A stretch of 33,810 nt of DNA from Caulobacter sp. (GCA_019636175.1 JAHBYC010000031.1:1-33810), one strand, 5' to 3'; numbered from the stretch's first letter, positions 9,703-19,410 are shown. Notes: generated by a model from the letters alone, not told the origin. Numbers and translations: made by a program.

Positions 9703-10272
9703 ATGCCCAAGGTCGCCGCCAGCTCGCTCCGCAAGGGCGCCGTCGTTGATGTCGATGGCAAGCTCTATGTCGTTCTCAGCGTGGACAACATCCACCCCGG
9801 CAAGGGCACGCCGGTCACCCAGCTGGACATGCGCCGCATTTCCGACGGCGTGAAGGTGTCCGAACGCTACCGCACGACCGAGCAGGTCGAGCGCGCCTTC
9901 GTCGACGAGCGCGAGCACACCTTCCTCTACCAGGATGGCGAAGGGTTCCACTTCATGAACCCCGAGACCTTCGACCAGTATGTCGTCCCCGAGGACATGA
10001 TCGCCGACAAGGCCCAGTGGCTCAGCGACGGCATGACCGTCTTCCTGTCGATCCACGAGGGCAACCCCATCGCCATGGAACTGCCGGCCCGCGTGACCTT
10101 CGAGATCACCGAGACCGAGCCGGCGATGAAGGGCCAGACGGCGTCCTCGTCCTACAAGCCCGCCACGCTGAGCAACGGCGCCCGGGTCATGGTGCCGCCC
10201 TACATCGGCGTCGGCACCCGCATCGTCATCCTGACCGAAGACGGCAGCTACTACGAACGCGCCAAGGACTAG
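9703..10272 (+). CDS. efp: elongation factor P
   Basis: A 189-residue translation factor that rescues ribosomes stalled at polyproline. The three beta-barrel domains are present at normal length. The domain I loop reads HPGKGTP with Lys34 as the expected beta-lysylation site, matching the epmA-epmB pair encoded divergently. The C-terminal region ends with [19 protein letters not shown], typical of the family. It converges with the amidase gene with only 7 nt between stops and no room for a hairpin terminator. Confidence 0.97.
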   Translation: MPKVAASSLRKGAVVDVDGKLYVVLSVDNIHPGKGTPVTQLDMRRISDGVKVSERYRTTEQVERAFVDEREHTFLYQDGEGFHFMNPETFDQYVVPEDMIADKAQWLSDGMTVFLSIHEGNPIAMELPARVTFEITETEPAMKGQTASSSYKPATLSNGARVMVPPYIGVGTRIVILTEDGSYYERAKD

Positions 10273-10279
10273 GGCGCGT

Positions 10280-11707
10280 TCAACCGTTGAAGGCCGGGCG
10301 GCGACCCGCCCAGGGCGCGGCCTGCTCAAGCTGGCCCGCCAGCCGGAACAGGGCGGCCTCGTCCGCCGGTCGCCCGACGAACTGCACGCCGATCGGCAGA
10401 CCGGCCTTGCTCATGCCCAGCGGCACGCTCATCGCCGGCTGACCGGTGACGTTGAACAGCTGGGTGTTGGTCATGAAGGCGAACAACCGGTCGGCATAGC
10501 CGCCCAGATCCAGCGGCTCGCCCCGCAGGCTGCCCTTGCGGATCGGCGGCGATCCCAGCGTCGAGCACAGCAGAACATCGAAGCCCTGCATCGACCGGGC
10601 GACGGCCCGTCCCGCGGCATGGGCGGTCTGCATGGCCTGGACGTATTCGGCGCCGCTCACCCGGGCGCCGCGACCGGCCATGGCATGGGTCACGATATCA
10701 ACCTCGTCGTCCTGCAGCGGCCGTCCCCGGCGGCGGGTTTCGGCGTCCAGGGTGGCGGCGATGCTGGCGGCGATGACCGAGCCGGCGGCGGCGCGCATGG
10801 CCTCGAAATCGACGGTGAGGCTGATCTCTTCAACCTCATGACCCAGATCCCGGCACAGACGCGCCGCATCGGCCGCGGCGGCGGCGCATTCGGGATCGAT
10901 TGTCTCGCCGGCCACGCCGCCGGGGATGAAGCCGATCCTCAGCTTGCCCGGGTCGCGCGACACCTCCTCAAGGAACGGACGCTGCGGCGGCGCGGCCCAA
11001 TAGGGATCGCCATCGACCGGTTGGCAGGTCGCATCCAGCAGGGCGGCGCTGTCCCTCACGCTCCAGGTCACCGCATGCTGGATGGAAAAGCCGCCCCAGC
11101 CCTCATCGGCGGGCGCGAAGGAGGTCCGGCCGCGTGAGGGCTTGAGCCCGAACAGGCCGCAGCAGGAGGCCGGGGTGCGGATCGAACCGCCCCCGTCGCT
11201 GGCGTGGGCCGCCGGAACGATCCCGCCCGCGACGGCCGAGGCGGCGCCGCCGGACGATCCGCCGGGCGTGTGCTCAAGGCTCCAGGGGTTGAGCGTCGGA
11301 CCGAACAGCTCCGGCTCGGTTACCGGTTCCAGCCCGAACTCGGGGGTGTTGGTCTTGCCGAAGATGACCAGCCCCGCCTTGCGATAAGCTGTGACAATGG
11401 CGCTGTCGGCCGGCGAGATCACGTCCTTCAGCAGGCGCGACCCGGACGTCGTCGCCGTTCCCGCCACCTGGGCGCCGATGTCCTTGATCAGCCAGGGAAC
11501 GCCGCCCAGCGGACCGGACGGCGTTCCCTTCGCGACCTCGGCCCGGGCCTGATCGACCAGCGAGAGCGTCACGGCGTTGAGGGTCGGATTGACCGCCTCC
11601 ATCCGGGCGATGGCCGCTTCCAGCACCTCGGCGGCCGAGACCTCGCCGCCGGCGACAAGCCCCGCTAGCCCCACCGCGTCCTGCGCCTGATAGTCCTGCT
11701 GGTTCAT
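10280..11707 (-). CDS. amidase signature family hydrolase
   Basis: A 475-residue amidase. The Ser-cisSer-Lys triad is visible: Lys75 in PWLIKDIG, Ser151 in TPGGSSGGAAS and Ser175 in DGGGSIRTPAS. The Ser-Ser spacing of 24 matches FAAH and malonamidase. DGGGSIR and the C-terminal GLPIGVQFVGRPADEA recall the 6-aminohexanoate-cyclic-dimer hydrolase-like branch rather than GatA, and no gatB/gatC neighbours are present. The substrate is unknown. The ATG at 11707 is preceded by GGAAGCGGG. It is probably cotranscribed with or independent of the SDR gene upstream (77-bp gap). No signal peptide is visible. Confidence 0.9.
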   Translation of the reverse strand: MNQQDYQAQDAVGLAGLVAGGEVSAAEVLEAAIARMEAVNPTLNAVTLSLVDQARAEVAKGTPSGPLGGVPWLIKDIGAQVAGTATTSGSRLLKDVISPADSAIVTAYRKAGLVIFGKTNTPEFGLEPVTEPELFGPTLNPWSLEHTPGGSSGGAASAVAGGIVPAAHASDGGGSIRTPASCCGLFGLKPSRGRTSFAPADEGWGGFSIQHAVTWSVRDSAALLDATCQPVDGDPYWAAPPQRPFLEEVSRDPGKLRIGFIPGGVAGETIDPECAAAAADAARLCRDLGHEVEEISLTVDFEAMRAAAGSVIAASIAATLDAETRRRGRPLQDDEVDIVTHAMAGRGARVSGAEYVQAMQTAHAAGRAVARSMQGFDVLLCSTLGSPPIRKGSLRGEPLDLGGYADRLFAFMTNTQLFNVTGQPAMSVPLGMSKAGLPIGVQFVGRPADEAALFRLAGQLEQAAPWAGRRPAFNG

Positions 11708-11784
11708 GGCCCGCTTCCATCCCCGTTTCCCGTTGTTACCGGCAGGCTAGAGCGGGTTTCGGGGCGTGGAAACCGGGAATCGGA

Positions 11785-12567
<783 letters not shown>

Positions 12568-12793
12568 GGCGGTCTCCCTGGCGATTTTGTTGAACGTTCG
12601 GCCAATAGGCACAGGCCGGCCCCGTCGTCGACCGTGACCCAACGGCGCCCCTTGTTCGTTTGATCCGATCAGGACGCCGCGGCCGTCCAGGCCAGGGGCC
12701 CCCCGGTCGGAAGCCGGTCAATTCTCCATTGCACTCTTGCGCCGGGGCGGCTTCTCTCAGGGGCGTTGGCGTTGATTTCAGTGTGGTGAGAGT

Positions 12794-14623
12794 TTGAGTC
12801 GCAGCGCCGGGCCGGACGCCCCCGATCCCCTGACCCCATGGCTCGACGCCCCCGGCGAGGTTGCCGAGGACATTCGCAGCGGCTCGCGGGCCTATGACGA
12901 CACCTTCACCAAGAGCATCGTCGGCTATGGCTACCTGAAGCCGGATCGGCTTGGTCTGGCGCTGCTGGCCCGGGACGGCGCCCTGGTTTTCGCCAACGCC
13001 AGCTTCGAGGCGTCGGTCGAGGCGGCCATGATCGACAGGGCGGCCATGGACGCCGCCCTCGCAGGCGACCGCGTGGTCATCAGCCGGTCGGAACCCGCCG
13101 ACGGCGCCGGCGCTTCGGTGACCATGGCCTATGGGCCCGTCGCCCTGGCCCGGGGATGGGCGCTTCCCGAGGACAGTCTGCGTCAGCTGGAGAAGACGCC
13201 CTGCGCGGTCGTGGTGCTGGCGATCGCCGGCGCCGACACCCTGGAGTCGCTGTCGGACGCCTGTGACAGTTTCGGGCTGACGCCGGGCGAGACCCGGGTC
13301 GTGATCGGCCTGATCGCAACCGGAAACCTGCGGGACGCCGCGCGGCAGGCCGGGGTCGGCTATGGCACCGCCCGCAAGGCGGTGTTCGAGGCCATGCGCC
13401 GCATGGGCGTCACCCGGCAGACGGCGATGGTCGAGCGGCTGCTGAAGCTTTCGCTGGGAGTCTGGCCGGTCGGACGGGAGGGCGACGCGGTTCTGTCCGA
13501 CACCTGGGGGCTGACAGCCCGGCAGGGCGCGCTGGCCTATCGGGTCTCGGTCGGCATGTCCCGCACCGAGGCGGCCCGGGCCACCGGCGTGTCCGAGGCG
13601 GTGGCCAAGAAGGAACTGGCGGCGGTGTTCGCCGCCCTGGGCGTCAATTCCATGGCCGCCCTTTCGCGGTTCGTGGTCGAGGCCCGCGCCCTGTCGATGT
13701 TGACCGACGTGATCGCCGGCGGCCTGCGGCAGGGTGATGAGGTGATCGAGCCGCTGCGCATCCTGCCAAGACCCGATGGCTCCTTCATCGGCTTCAGCGA
13801 CTATGGTCCCCGATCCGGGGCGCCGGTGCTGGTGCTGCACAGCAGTTCCTCGACCCGGCCGGTTCCGCGCCGCCTGGTCCGGGCCCTGCACGCGGCCCGC
13901 TTCCGGCCCATTGCCATAGACCGGCCGGGCTTTGGCATGACCGATCCGCGCCGGGCCGCGGATCATCCCGATCCCTTCGACGCCGCCTGTCCCGACATCG
14001 CCCGGGTTCTGGACGCCCTGAAGATCGAGCGCATCGACGTGATCGCCCGGGGCGGCGCCCAGGTCGCCATGGCCATGGCCGCGCGAATGCCCGAACGCAT
14101 GGGGCGGGTGATCCTGATCAACCCCGATCCGCCGACCCGGCCCGATGAGCGCCGGCGCGGGCCCATTCGCGCGGTCAAGGAACTGTTCTTCCGGCGGCCG
14201 GAACTGATCGAGCTGTTCGCCAACACCATGGCCGCCCACATCTCGGAAGATCGCGCCCGGCAGGTCATCGCGCGGCTGGTGGAGGGCAGCGCAGTCGACA
14301 CCGCCGCCATGGCCGATCCGTTGAACTACGCCGACTTCTATCGCGGCATCCGCATGTTCATGACCGGCCGGGCGGTCGGCTATGTGCGCGAGCAGATGGC
14401 CATGACCCGTTCCGACCCGCCGCCGCTGTCGGACGCCTCCGACTGGCGGGTCTTCATCGGCGCGGCCGACCCGCTGCATGATCATCGCCATGTGGACGCC
14501 TACTGGCGGGGTCTGCTGCCTGGGGCCCGGTTCGAGACCATCGCCGACGGCGGCCGCTTCATCGCCATGACCCACGCCGACCGGATCGTTGCCAGCCTGT
14601 CGGCAGAGGCCGTGTCGTCCTGA
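12794..14623 (+). CDS. tandem LuxR-type HTH protein fused to a degenerate alpha/beta-hydrolase
   Basis: 609 residues from a TTG start; no ATG lies in frame near the N-terminus, so the start is uncertain. Residues 1-150 are of unknown fold. Residues 160-218 (LTPGETRVVIGLIATG then ARQAGVGYGTARKAV) and 238-295 (LTARQGALAYRVSVG then ARATGVSEAVAKKEL) are two successive LuxR/GerE-like HTH units. Residues 325-605 form an alpha/beta-hydrolase with IDRPGFGMTDP and the late Asp in GAADP. The nucleophile elbow reads IARGGAQVAMAMAARMPER, with Arg419 where Ser is expected. The usual His position near the end reads GGRF. It is therefore probably not an enzyme but a ligand-sensing transcription factor. Neighbours are the divergent SDR and the downstream MDR gene. 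Confidence 0.75.
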   Translation: MSRSAGPDAPDPLTPWLDAPGEVAEDIRSGSRAYDDTFTKSIVGYGYLKPDRLGLALLARDGALVFANASFEASVEAAMIDRAAMDAALAGDRVVISRSEPADGAGASVTMAYGPVALARGWALPEDSLRQLEKTPCAVVVLAIAGADTLESLSDACDSFGLTPGETRVVIGLIATGNLRDAARQAGVGYGTARKAVFEAMRRMGVTRQTAMVERLLKLSLGVWPVGREGDAVLSDTWGLTARQGALAYRVSVGMSRTEAARATGVSEAVAKKELAAVFAALGVNSMAALSRFVVEARALSMLTDVIAGGLRQGDEVIEPLRILPRPDGSFIGFSDYGPRSGAPVLVLHSSSSTRPVPRRLVRALHAARFRPIAIDRPGFGMTDPRRAADHPDPFDAACPDIARVLDALKIERIDVIARGGAQVAMAMAARMPERMGRVILINPDPPTRPDERRRGPIRAVKELFFRRPELIELFANTMAAHISEDRARQVIARLVEGSAVDTAAMADPLNYADFYRGIRMFMTGRAVGYVREQMAMTRSDPPPLSDASDWRVFIGAADPLHDHRHVDAYWRGLLPGARFETIADGGRFIAMTHADRIVASLSAEAVSS

Positions 14624-14661
14624 GGGTCGCGGGAGAAATCCGGGGTTTGAAAAGGAAGCTC

Positions 14662-14691
14662 TTGGGCGACCCAACGTCAGGTCCCTAGATT
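14662..14691 (+). promoter_or_regulatory. weak candidate promoter for the MDR oxidoreductase
   Basis: TTGGGCG (14662-14668) and CCTAGATT (14684-14691) lie 15 nt apart and loosely resemble the Caulobacter housekeeping form, 34 nt before the ATG. The spacing is one base too long. Confidence 0.25.
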
Positions 14692-14724
14692 TGCTCCTGT
14701 TGTCTCTGGAACGGGAAGATCGCC

Positions 14725-15729
14725 ATGAAAGTCGCCGCCGTCAAAGCCCCGGGCGGGCTGGACAAGATCGTCATCGAAGAGCGTGACCGGCCCACTCCCG
14801 GCCATGGGGAGATCCTCGTCAGGGTTCGCGCCAGCTCGCTGAATTTCCACGACTTTGCCGTCGTCGCCGGGATGATCAAGACGCCGGACGGCCGCATCCC
14901 GATGTCCGACGGCGCCGGCGAGGTGGTGGATACCGGGCCCGGAACCAGCCGCTTCAAGGTCGGCGACCATGTGTTGTCGACCTTCTTCCCCAACTGGCCC
15001 GCAGGCGGCCCGACCCTGCCGCGACTGATCGGCGTTCCCGGCGACAATGCCGACGGCTTCGCGGCGGAATATGTCGCCATGCCGGAATCCGCCTTCACCC
15101 GCCTGCCGAAGGGCTACAGCTTCGCCCAGGCGGCCACCCTGCCGTGCGCCGCCCTGACCGCCTGGCGGGCCTTGATGGTCGAGGCGCAGATCAAGCCCGG
15201 CGACATTGTCCTGACCCAGGGGACCGGCGGGGTGTCGATCTTTGCGCTGCAGCTGGCCAAGGCGGCCGGGGCGACGGTGATCTCGACCTCGTCCTCGCAG
15301 GACAAGCTGGACCGGCTCAAGGCCCTCGGCGCCGACCATCTGATCAACTACCGCGAGGAAGCCAACTGGGGCCAGGCGGCCATGAGCCTGACCGAGGGGC
15401 GCGGCGTCGATGCGGTGGTGGAGATCGGCGGGCCGGGCACCCTGACCCAGTCGATCCATGCCTCGCGGATCGGCGGCCACATCTCCCTGATCGGCGTTCT
15501 GACCGGAGTGTCCGGCGAGGTGCCGACCGCGCTTGCGATGTCGAAAAACGTCGCGATCAAGGGCATCACCGTGGGCTCGCACCAGGACCAGGTCGACATG
15601 ATCGCCGCCATCGAGGCCAACGGGATCGAGCCGGTTATCGATTCCAGCTATCCGCTGGACCAGATCTCGGCCGCCTTCGCCCACCAGATTTCGCAGAAGC
15701 ACTTCGGCAAGATCTGTCTGGAGTTCTAG
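14725..15729 (+). CDS. MDR-family oxidoreductase, quinone reductase-like
   Basis: 334 residues of the medium-chain dehydrogenase/reductase superfamily. The N-terminal GroES-like domain contains LVRVRASSLNFHDF and SDGAGEVVDTG, where zinc-dependent members carry Cys/His ligands; these are absent, so it is of the zinc-free quinone oxidoreductase/enoyl reductase type. The Rossmann domain shows LTQGTGGVSIFALQLAKAAG (164-183) and GADHLINY. NADPH use is likely. The ATG follows AACGGGAAGATCGCC. It may form a unit with the reductase gene 75 bp downstream. The substrate is unknown. Confidence 0.88.
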   Translation: MKVAAVKAPGGLDKIVIEERDRPTPGHGEILVRVRASSLNFHDFAVVAGMIKTPDGRIPMSDGAGEVVDTGPGTSRFKVGDHVLSTFFPNWPAGGPTLPRLIGVPGDNADGFAAEYVAMPESAFTRLPKGYSFAQAATLPCAALTAWRALMVEAQIKPGDIVLTQGTGGVSIFALQLAKAAGATVISTSSSQDKLDRLKALGADHLINYREEANWGQAAMSLTEGRGVDAVVEIGGPGTLTQSIHASRIGGHISLIGVLTGVSGEVPTALAMSKNVAIKGITVGSHQDQVDMIAAIEANGIEPVIDSSYPLDQISAAFAHQISQKHFGKICLEF

Positions 15730-15755
15730 GCGCGGCGCGGAACAAAGCTCTGGAT

Positions 15756-15766
15756 TTACGCTGTAA
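15756..15766. promoter_or_regulatory. TTACGCTGTAA palindrome, possible repressor operator
   Basis: TTAC-GCT-GTAA is symmetric and recalls TetR/AcrR-type operators. It lies 39 bp before the ATG of the saccharopine-dehydrogenase-like gene, where an operator would be placed. No TetR gene is in the window. Confidence 0.25.
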
Positions 15767-15804
15767 GACAGGCGACTGTGCGGCCCCGTTCAAGGAGCCG
15801 TTGC

Positions 15805-16962
15805 ATGAATCCCCAGGCCGAGTTCGACATCATCGTCTATGGCGCCACCGGTTTTACCGGTCGGCTCGTCGCTGAGTATCTGGCCGGGCGCTATGGTGTC
15901 GGCGGCGCGGTCAAATGGGCGATGGCCGGGCGCAGCGCCGACAAGCTGGCGGCGGTTCGGGACGAGATCGGCGCGCCGGCCGACACCCCGCTGATCGTGG
16001 CCGACGCGGCTGATCTGGCCTCGCTCAAGGCCATGGTGACCAGGGGCAAGGCGATACTGACCACCGTGGGCCCCTATCAGCTCTACGGCAGCGAGCTGGT
16101 CGCCGCCTGCGTCGCAGCCGGAACCGACTATCTCGACCTGTCGGGCGAGCCCACCTGGATGGCGCAGATGATCGCCGCGCACGAGGCCGCGGCGAAGGCG
16201 TCCGGCGCCCGGATCCTGTTTTCCTGCGGCTTCGATTCCATTCCCTTCGAACTGGGCGTGTTCTGGACCCAGGACATCGCCCGCAAGCGCCTCGGCCACC
16301 CCGTCAGCCGCATCAAGGGGCGGGTGCGCTCGATGCAGGGCGGCCTGTCTGGCGGAACCGCGGCCAGCGGCGCCGCGACCATGGCGGCGATACAGAAGGA
16401 CCCGTCGCTCGCGGGTCTGATGTTCGATCCCTTCGCCCTGACCCCCGGTTTCAAGGGGCCGGCCCAGCCGGACGGCATGACCCCGCACCGGGACGAGGAC
16501 CTGGGTCAGGAGGTCGGACCGTTCATGATGGCGACCATCAACACCAAGAACATCCACCGCTCCAACATGCTGCAGGCCTATGCTTACGGGTCCGACTTTG
16601 CCTATGACGAGATGTCGGTGATCACCCCCGGCGCCCAGACCGAGTTCACCAGCCTGGGCGGCGAGGGCATGCCCAAGCCGGGGGAGGGGCCCAGCAAGGC
16701 TCAGCGTGAGGCGGGCTTCTACGATCTGCTGTTCATCGGCCTGGACAAGGACGGGCGGCAGGTGCGGGGGTCCGTCCATGGCGACAGGGACCCGGGTTAT
16801 GGCTCGACCTCGAAGATCATCGCCGAGACCGCCATCTGCCTGGTCCAGGACGCGGCCGATGTGCCGGGCGGCGTCTGGGTTCCCGGGGCGGCGCTGGGGC
16901 AGAAGCTTGTCGACCGGCTCCAGGCCAATGCCGGCCTGACCTTCAGGGACGAGACGGTCTGA
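15805..16962 (+). CDS. saccharopine dehydrogenase family / trans-acting enoyl reductase-like protein
   Basis: 385 residues. The N-terminal Rossmann motif YGATGFTGRLVAEYL (residues 12-26) is typical of the saccharopine-dehydrogenase NAD(P)-binding family that includes mycobacterial trans-acting enoyl reductase. TVGPYQLYGSELVAAC and DYLDLSGE follow as in relatives, and FSCGFDSIPFELG begins the middle domain. No lysine-pathway partner is nearby, so true saccharopine metabolism is unlikely. The ATG at 15805 follows AAGGAG by 7 nt; in-frame codons upstream lack support. A lipid or acyl substrate is a guess from the family. Confidence 0.87.
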   Translation: MNPQAEFDIIVYGATGFTGRLVAEYLAGRYGVGGAVKWAMAGRSADKLAAVRDEIGAPADTPLIVADAADLASLKAMVTRGKAILTTVGPYQLYGSELVAACVAAGTDYLDLSGEPTWMAQMIAAHEAAAKASGARILFSCGFDSIPFELGVFWTQDIARKRLGHPVSRIKGRVRSMQGGLSGGTAASGAATMAAIQKDPSLAGLMFDPFALTPGFKGPAQPDGMTPHRDEDLGQEVGPFMMATINTKNIHRSNMLQAYAYGSDFAYDEMSVITPGAQTEFTSLGGEGMPKPGEGPSKAQREAGFYDLLFIGLDKDGRQVRGSVHGDRDPGYGSTSKIIAETAICLVQDAADVPGGVWVPGAALGQKLVDRLQANAGLTFRDETV

Positions 16963-17031
16963 TCAGTTCGGCAGGCGTTGCCGGACGGGCCTGCCGCCCT
17001 AGATGCGTTCGTCGATGCGACGGGCGATGCG

Positions 17032-17211
17032 ATGAAGGCCAAACGGAAGTCCGACCTGCCGGAGAAGCTATGCGCGGTGTGCCGGCGGCCTTTTTCGTGG
17101 CGGCGCAAATGGGCGTCGTGCTGGGATGAGGTGCGCTACTGCTCCGACCGTTGCCGCGGCCAGCGCGGTCGAGCCGGTGACCGGGCCTTGGGCGAGCCCG
17201 CGCGTCCGTGA
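17032..17211 (+). CDS. DUF2256 small zinc-ribbon-like protein
   Basis: 59 residues, basic and Cys-rich: LCAVCRRPFSWRRKW, then Cys30, Cys37 and Cys41 (VRYCSDRCR). This matches the short DUF2256 family. The Cys pairs suggest a bound zinc, and the Lys/Arg content suggests nucleic-acid contact; both are inference. The stop overlaps the GTG of the next gene (GTGA), so the two are translationally coupled. From memory, DUF2256 genes are often next to or fused with this photolyase family. A TTG start 18 codons upstream is possible but adds sequence not typical of the family. Confidence 0.82.
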   Translation: MKAKRKSDLPEKLCAVCRRPFSWRRKWASCWDEVRYCSDRCRGQRGRAGDRALGEPARP

Positions 17212-18800
17212 CCATCGTCAAACCTGAAGATGGGTCAGAGGCCGGCGTTCTGCGCCTGGTCCTTGGCGACCAGGTTTCGGATGGCCTGTCTGCCCTGAGT
17301 GACCTCGATCCCGCGAGGGACGTAGTGCTGATGGCGGAGGTGCGTGGCGAGGCTACCTATGTGCGCCATCACAAGCAGAAGATCGCCATGATCTTCGCGG
17401 CCATGCGCGGCCACGCCGGGCGTCTGGCCGCCAGGGGAGTCGAAGTTCGCTACGTGCGGATCGACGATGCCGACAACAGTCACACCATCGTCGGGGAACT
17501 GGGGCGGGCGCTCGAGGCGACCGGTTGCAACCGGGTCGTCATGACCGAATGCGGCGAGTGGCGGCTCGCCAAGGCCCTTGAGGCCTTCGCCGACAGCGCT
17601 CCGGTTCCGGTCGAGATCCGAGAGGATCACCTGTTCATCTGCTCCCATGAGGCCTTCCGGCGCTGGTCCGGAGACCGTCGCCAGCTGCGCATGGAGTATT
17701 TCTATCGCGAGATGCGGCGTCAGACGGGGCTGTTGATGGATGGCGCCAAGCCCGTCGGCGGACAGTGGAACTACGACGCCGACAATCGCAACCGGCTGCC
17801 GAAGGGACTGCGGCCGCCGGCGAGGCCGCGGACGGCGCCGGGCGAGATCACCCTGGGCGCCATCGCCGACGTCGAGCGACTGTTCCCGGACCATTTCGGC
17901 GATCTGGACGGCTTTGGCTGGCCGACCACGCCGGCGGAGGCGGAAACCGCCCTCGATGACTTCCTGAGCAACATCCTGCCGGGCTTTGGCGACTGGCAGG
18001 ACGCCATGGCCGAGGGCGAGCCGTGGATGTGGCACGGACTGATCTCGACGGCGCTCAACATCGGCCTGCTCGACCCGCTCGAAACCTGTCGGCGGGCGGA
18101 GGCCGCCTACCGAAATGGCGATGCGCCCCTCAACGCCGTCGAGGGCTTCATTCGCCAGATCCTCGGCTGGCGCGAGTTTGTCCGGGGCGTCTACTGGCTG
18201 AAGATGCCGGAGTATGGCCTGAGGAACGCGCTCGGCGCCGACCGCGACCTTCCCTGGTTCTTCTGGTCCGGCCAGACCGATATGGCCTGTGTCGCCGACA
18301 CCGTGGAATCCACCCGCCGCAACGCCTATGCCCATCACATCCAGCGCCTGATGGTGACCGGCAACCTGGCCATGCTGTTGGGGGTCGATCCGGACCAGGT
18401 GGACGCCTGGTACATGACCGTCTTCGCCGACGCCTTCGACTGGGTTGAGATGCCCAATACGCGCGGCATGGCGACCTTCGCCGACGGCGGCATCGTCGGC
18501 TCCAAGCCCTATGCGGCGTCGGGCGCCTACATCAGCCGCATGAGCGACTACTGCGGCCCCTGCCGCTATGACGTGAAGGCCAGGAGCGGTGAGGGCGCCT
18601 GTCCCTTCAATCGCCTGTACTGGGGTTTTCTGGAGCGAAACCGCGGGGTCCTCGCCGGCAACGCCCGCGTGGCCATGCCCTATCGGACGCTGGACGGATT
18701 CGGCGAGGACCGGCGCAAGGCGCTGCTCGCCGAAGCCGAGGAGACCCGTCTGTCGCTGGGGGCTATTCCGACGACGAAGGCCGTCACCGCTATCGAATGA
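17208..18800 (+). CDS. iron-sulfur bacterial cryptochrome / (6-4) photolyase
   Basis: 530 residues, PhrB/CryPro type (DPRP family). It is a light-driven flavoprotein that repairs (6-4) UV photoproducts or acts as a photoreceptor. The N-terminal alpha/beta antenna domain starts GVLRLVLGDQVSD, and the helical FAD domain includes NAYAHHIQRLMVTGN. Four cysteines match the [4Fe-4S] ligands of Agrobacterium PhrB in spacing: Cys361, Cys449, Cys452 and Cys465 (88, 3 and 13 residues apart, as in PhrB 350/438/441/454). The GTG start overlaps the DUF2256 stop. A CCCC-TGA-GGGG hairpin at 18841-18851 follows, with no U-run. Confidence 0.95.
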   Translation: MTIVKPEDGSEAGVLRLVLGDQVSDGLSALSDLDPARDVVLMAEVRGEATYVRHHKQKIAMIFAAMRGHAGRLAARGVEVRYVRIDDADNSHTIVGELGRALEATGCNRVVMTECGEWRLAKALEAFADSAPVPVEIREDHLFICSHEAFRRWSGDRRQLRMEYFYREMRRQTGLLMDGAKPVGGQWNYDADNRNRLPKGLRPPARPRTAPGEITLGAIADVERLFPDHFGDLDGFGWPTTPAEAETALDDFLSNILPGFGDWQDAMAEGEPWMWHGLISTALNIGLLDPLETCRRAEAAYRNGDAPLNAVEGFIRQILGWREFVRGVYWLKMPEYGLRNALGADRDLPWFFWSGQTDMACVADTVESTRRNAYAHHIQRLMVTGNLAMLLGVDPDQVDAWYMTVFADAFDWVEMPNTRGMATFADGGIVGSKPYAASGAYISRMSDYCGPCRYDVKARSGEGACPFNRLYWGFLERNRGVLAGNARVAMPYRTLDGFGEDRRKALLAEAEETRLSLGAIPTTKAVTAIE

Positions 18801-18878
18801 AGGAGTCGCGCTTCAAAGCGGCCCACATTACGGACCACCACCCCTGAGGGGACGGCGCCAATGATCTGCAAGGAATAA

Positions 18879-18954
<76 letters not shown>

Positions 18955-19031
18955 GTATCGACCTATCGGGCGTACCCGGCGGCGAGGGCGCGGAACATAG
19001 TCGAAAATTATCAGGAAGCAAGGCGTTATTC

Positions 19032-19373
19032 TTGGCCAGACGAGACATCACCGGGGCGGTGGATTTTCCCTATCTGGAAGGCTTCGCGGCCGGGGACCAG
19101 GAGGTGGTCGACGAGGTGCTCAATCTGTTTCGTGAGCAGGCGGCGATCTGGTCGCGGATGCTGGCGCCCGACAGCGACGGCTGGCGCGACGCGGTTCACA
19201 CACTCAAGGGGGCAGCGCGGGGCATCGGGGCCAACGCCCTGGGCGATGTCTGCGAACGGGCCGAGCGCGACGGCGCCGGCGTGCTGCCGGCCGTGCATGC
19301 GGCGCTGGATGCGGCCCTGCTGGATGTCGCCGCCTACCAGCACGAGCAGGCGCTGAAGTCGCTGAAAGGCTAG
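19032..19373 (+). CDS. Hpt domain protein (orphan histidine phosphotransfer protein)
   Basis: 113 residues forming a single Hpt four-helix bundle. The phosphorylatable His56 is in AVHTLKGAARGIGA, the canonical H-x-L-K-G-x-x motif, so it probably relays phosphate between a hybrid kinase and response regulators. The start is TTG, with AAGG about 9 nt upstream; no ATG lies before the domain. No kinase or regulator gene adjoins it. Caulobacterales encode few free Hpt proteins and ShpA is one, but I cannot assign this as ShpA from sequence memory. It converges with the chorismate mutase gene across a palindrome. Confidence 0.85.
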   Translation: MARRDITGAVDFPYLEGFAAGDQEVVDEVLNLFREQAAIWSRMLAPDSDGWRDAVHTLKGAARGIGANALGDVCERAERDGAGVLPAVHAALDAALLDVAAYQHEQALKSLKG

Positions 19374-19410
19374 TCCCGGTCGGCTGTCAGGCAAGCTCCC
19401 GTCTTCCGCT

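Noticed and set aside
15805-16962. Lysine-pathway saccharopine dehydrogenase
   Set aside because: The sequence is of the broad NAD(P)-binding family with trans-enoyl-reductase-like motifs, and no lysine pathway gene is adjacent.
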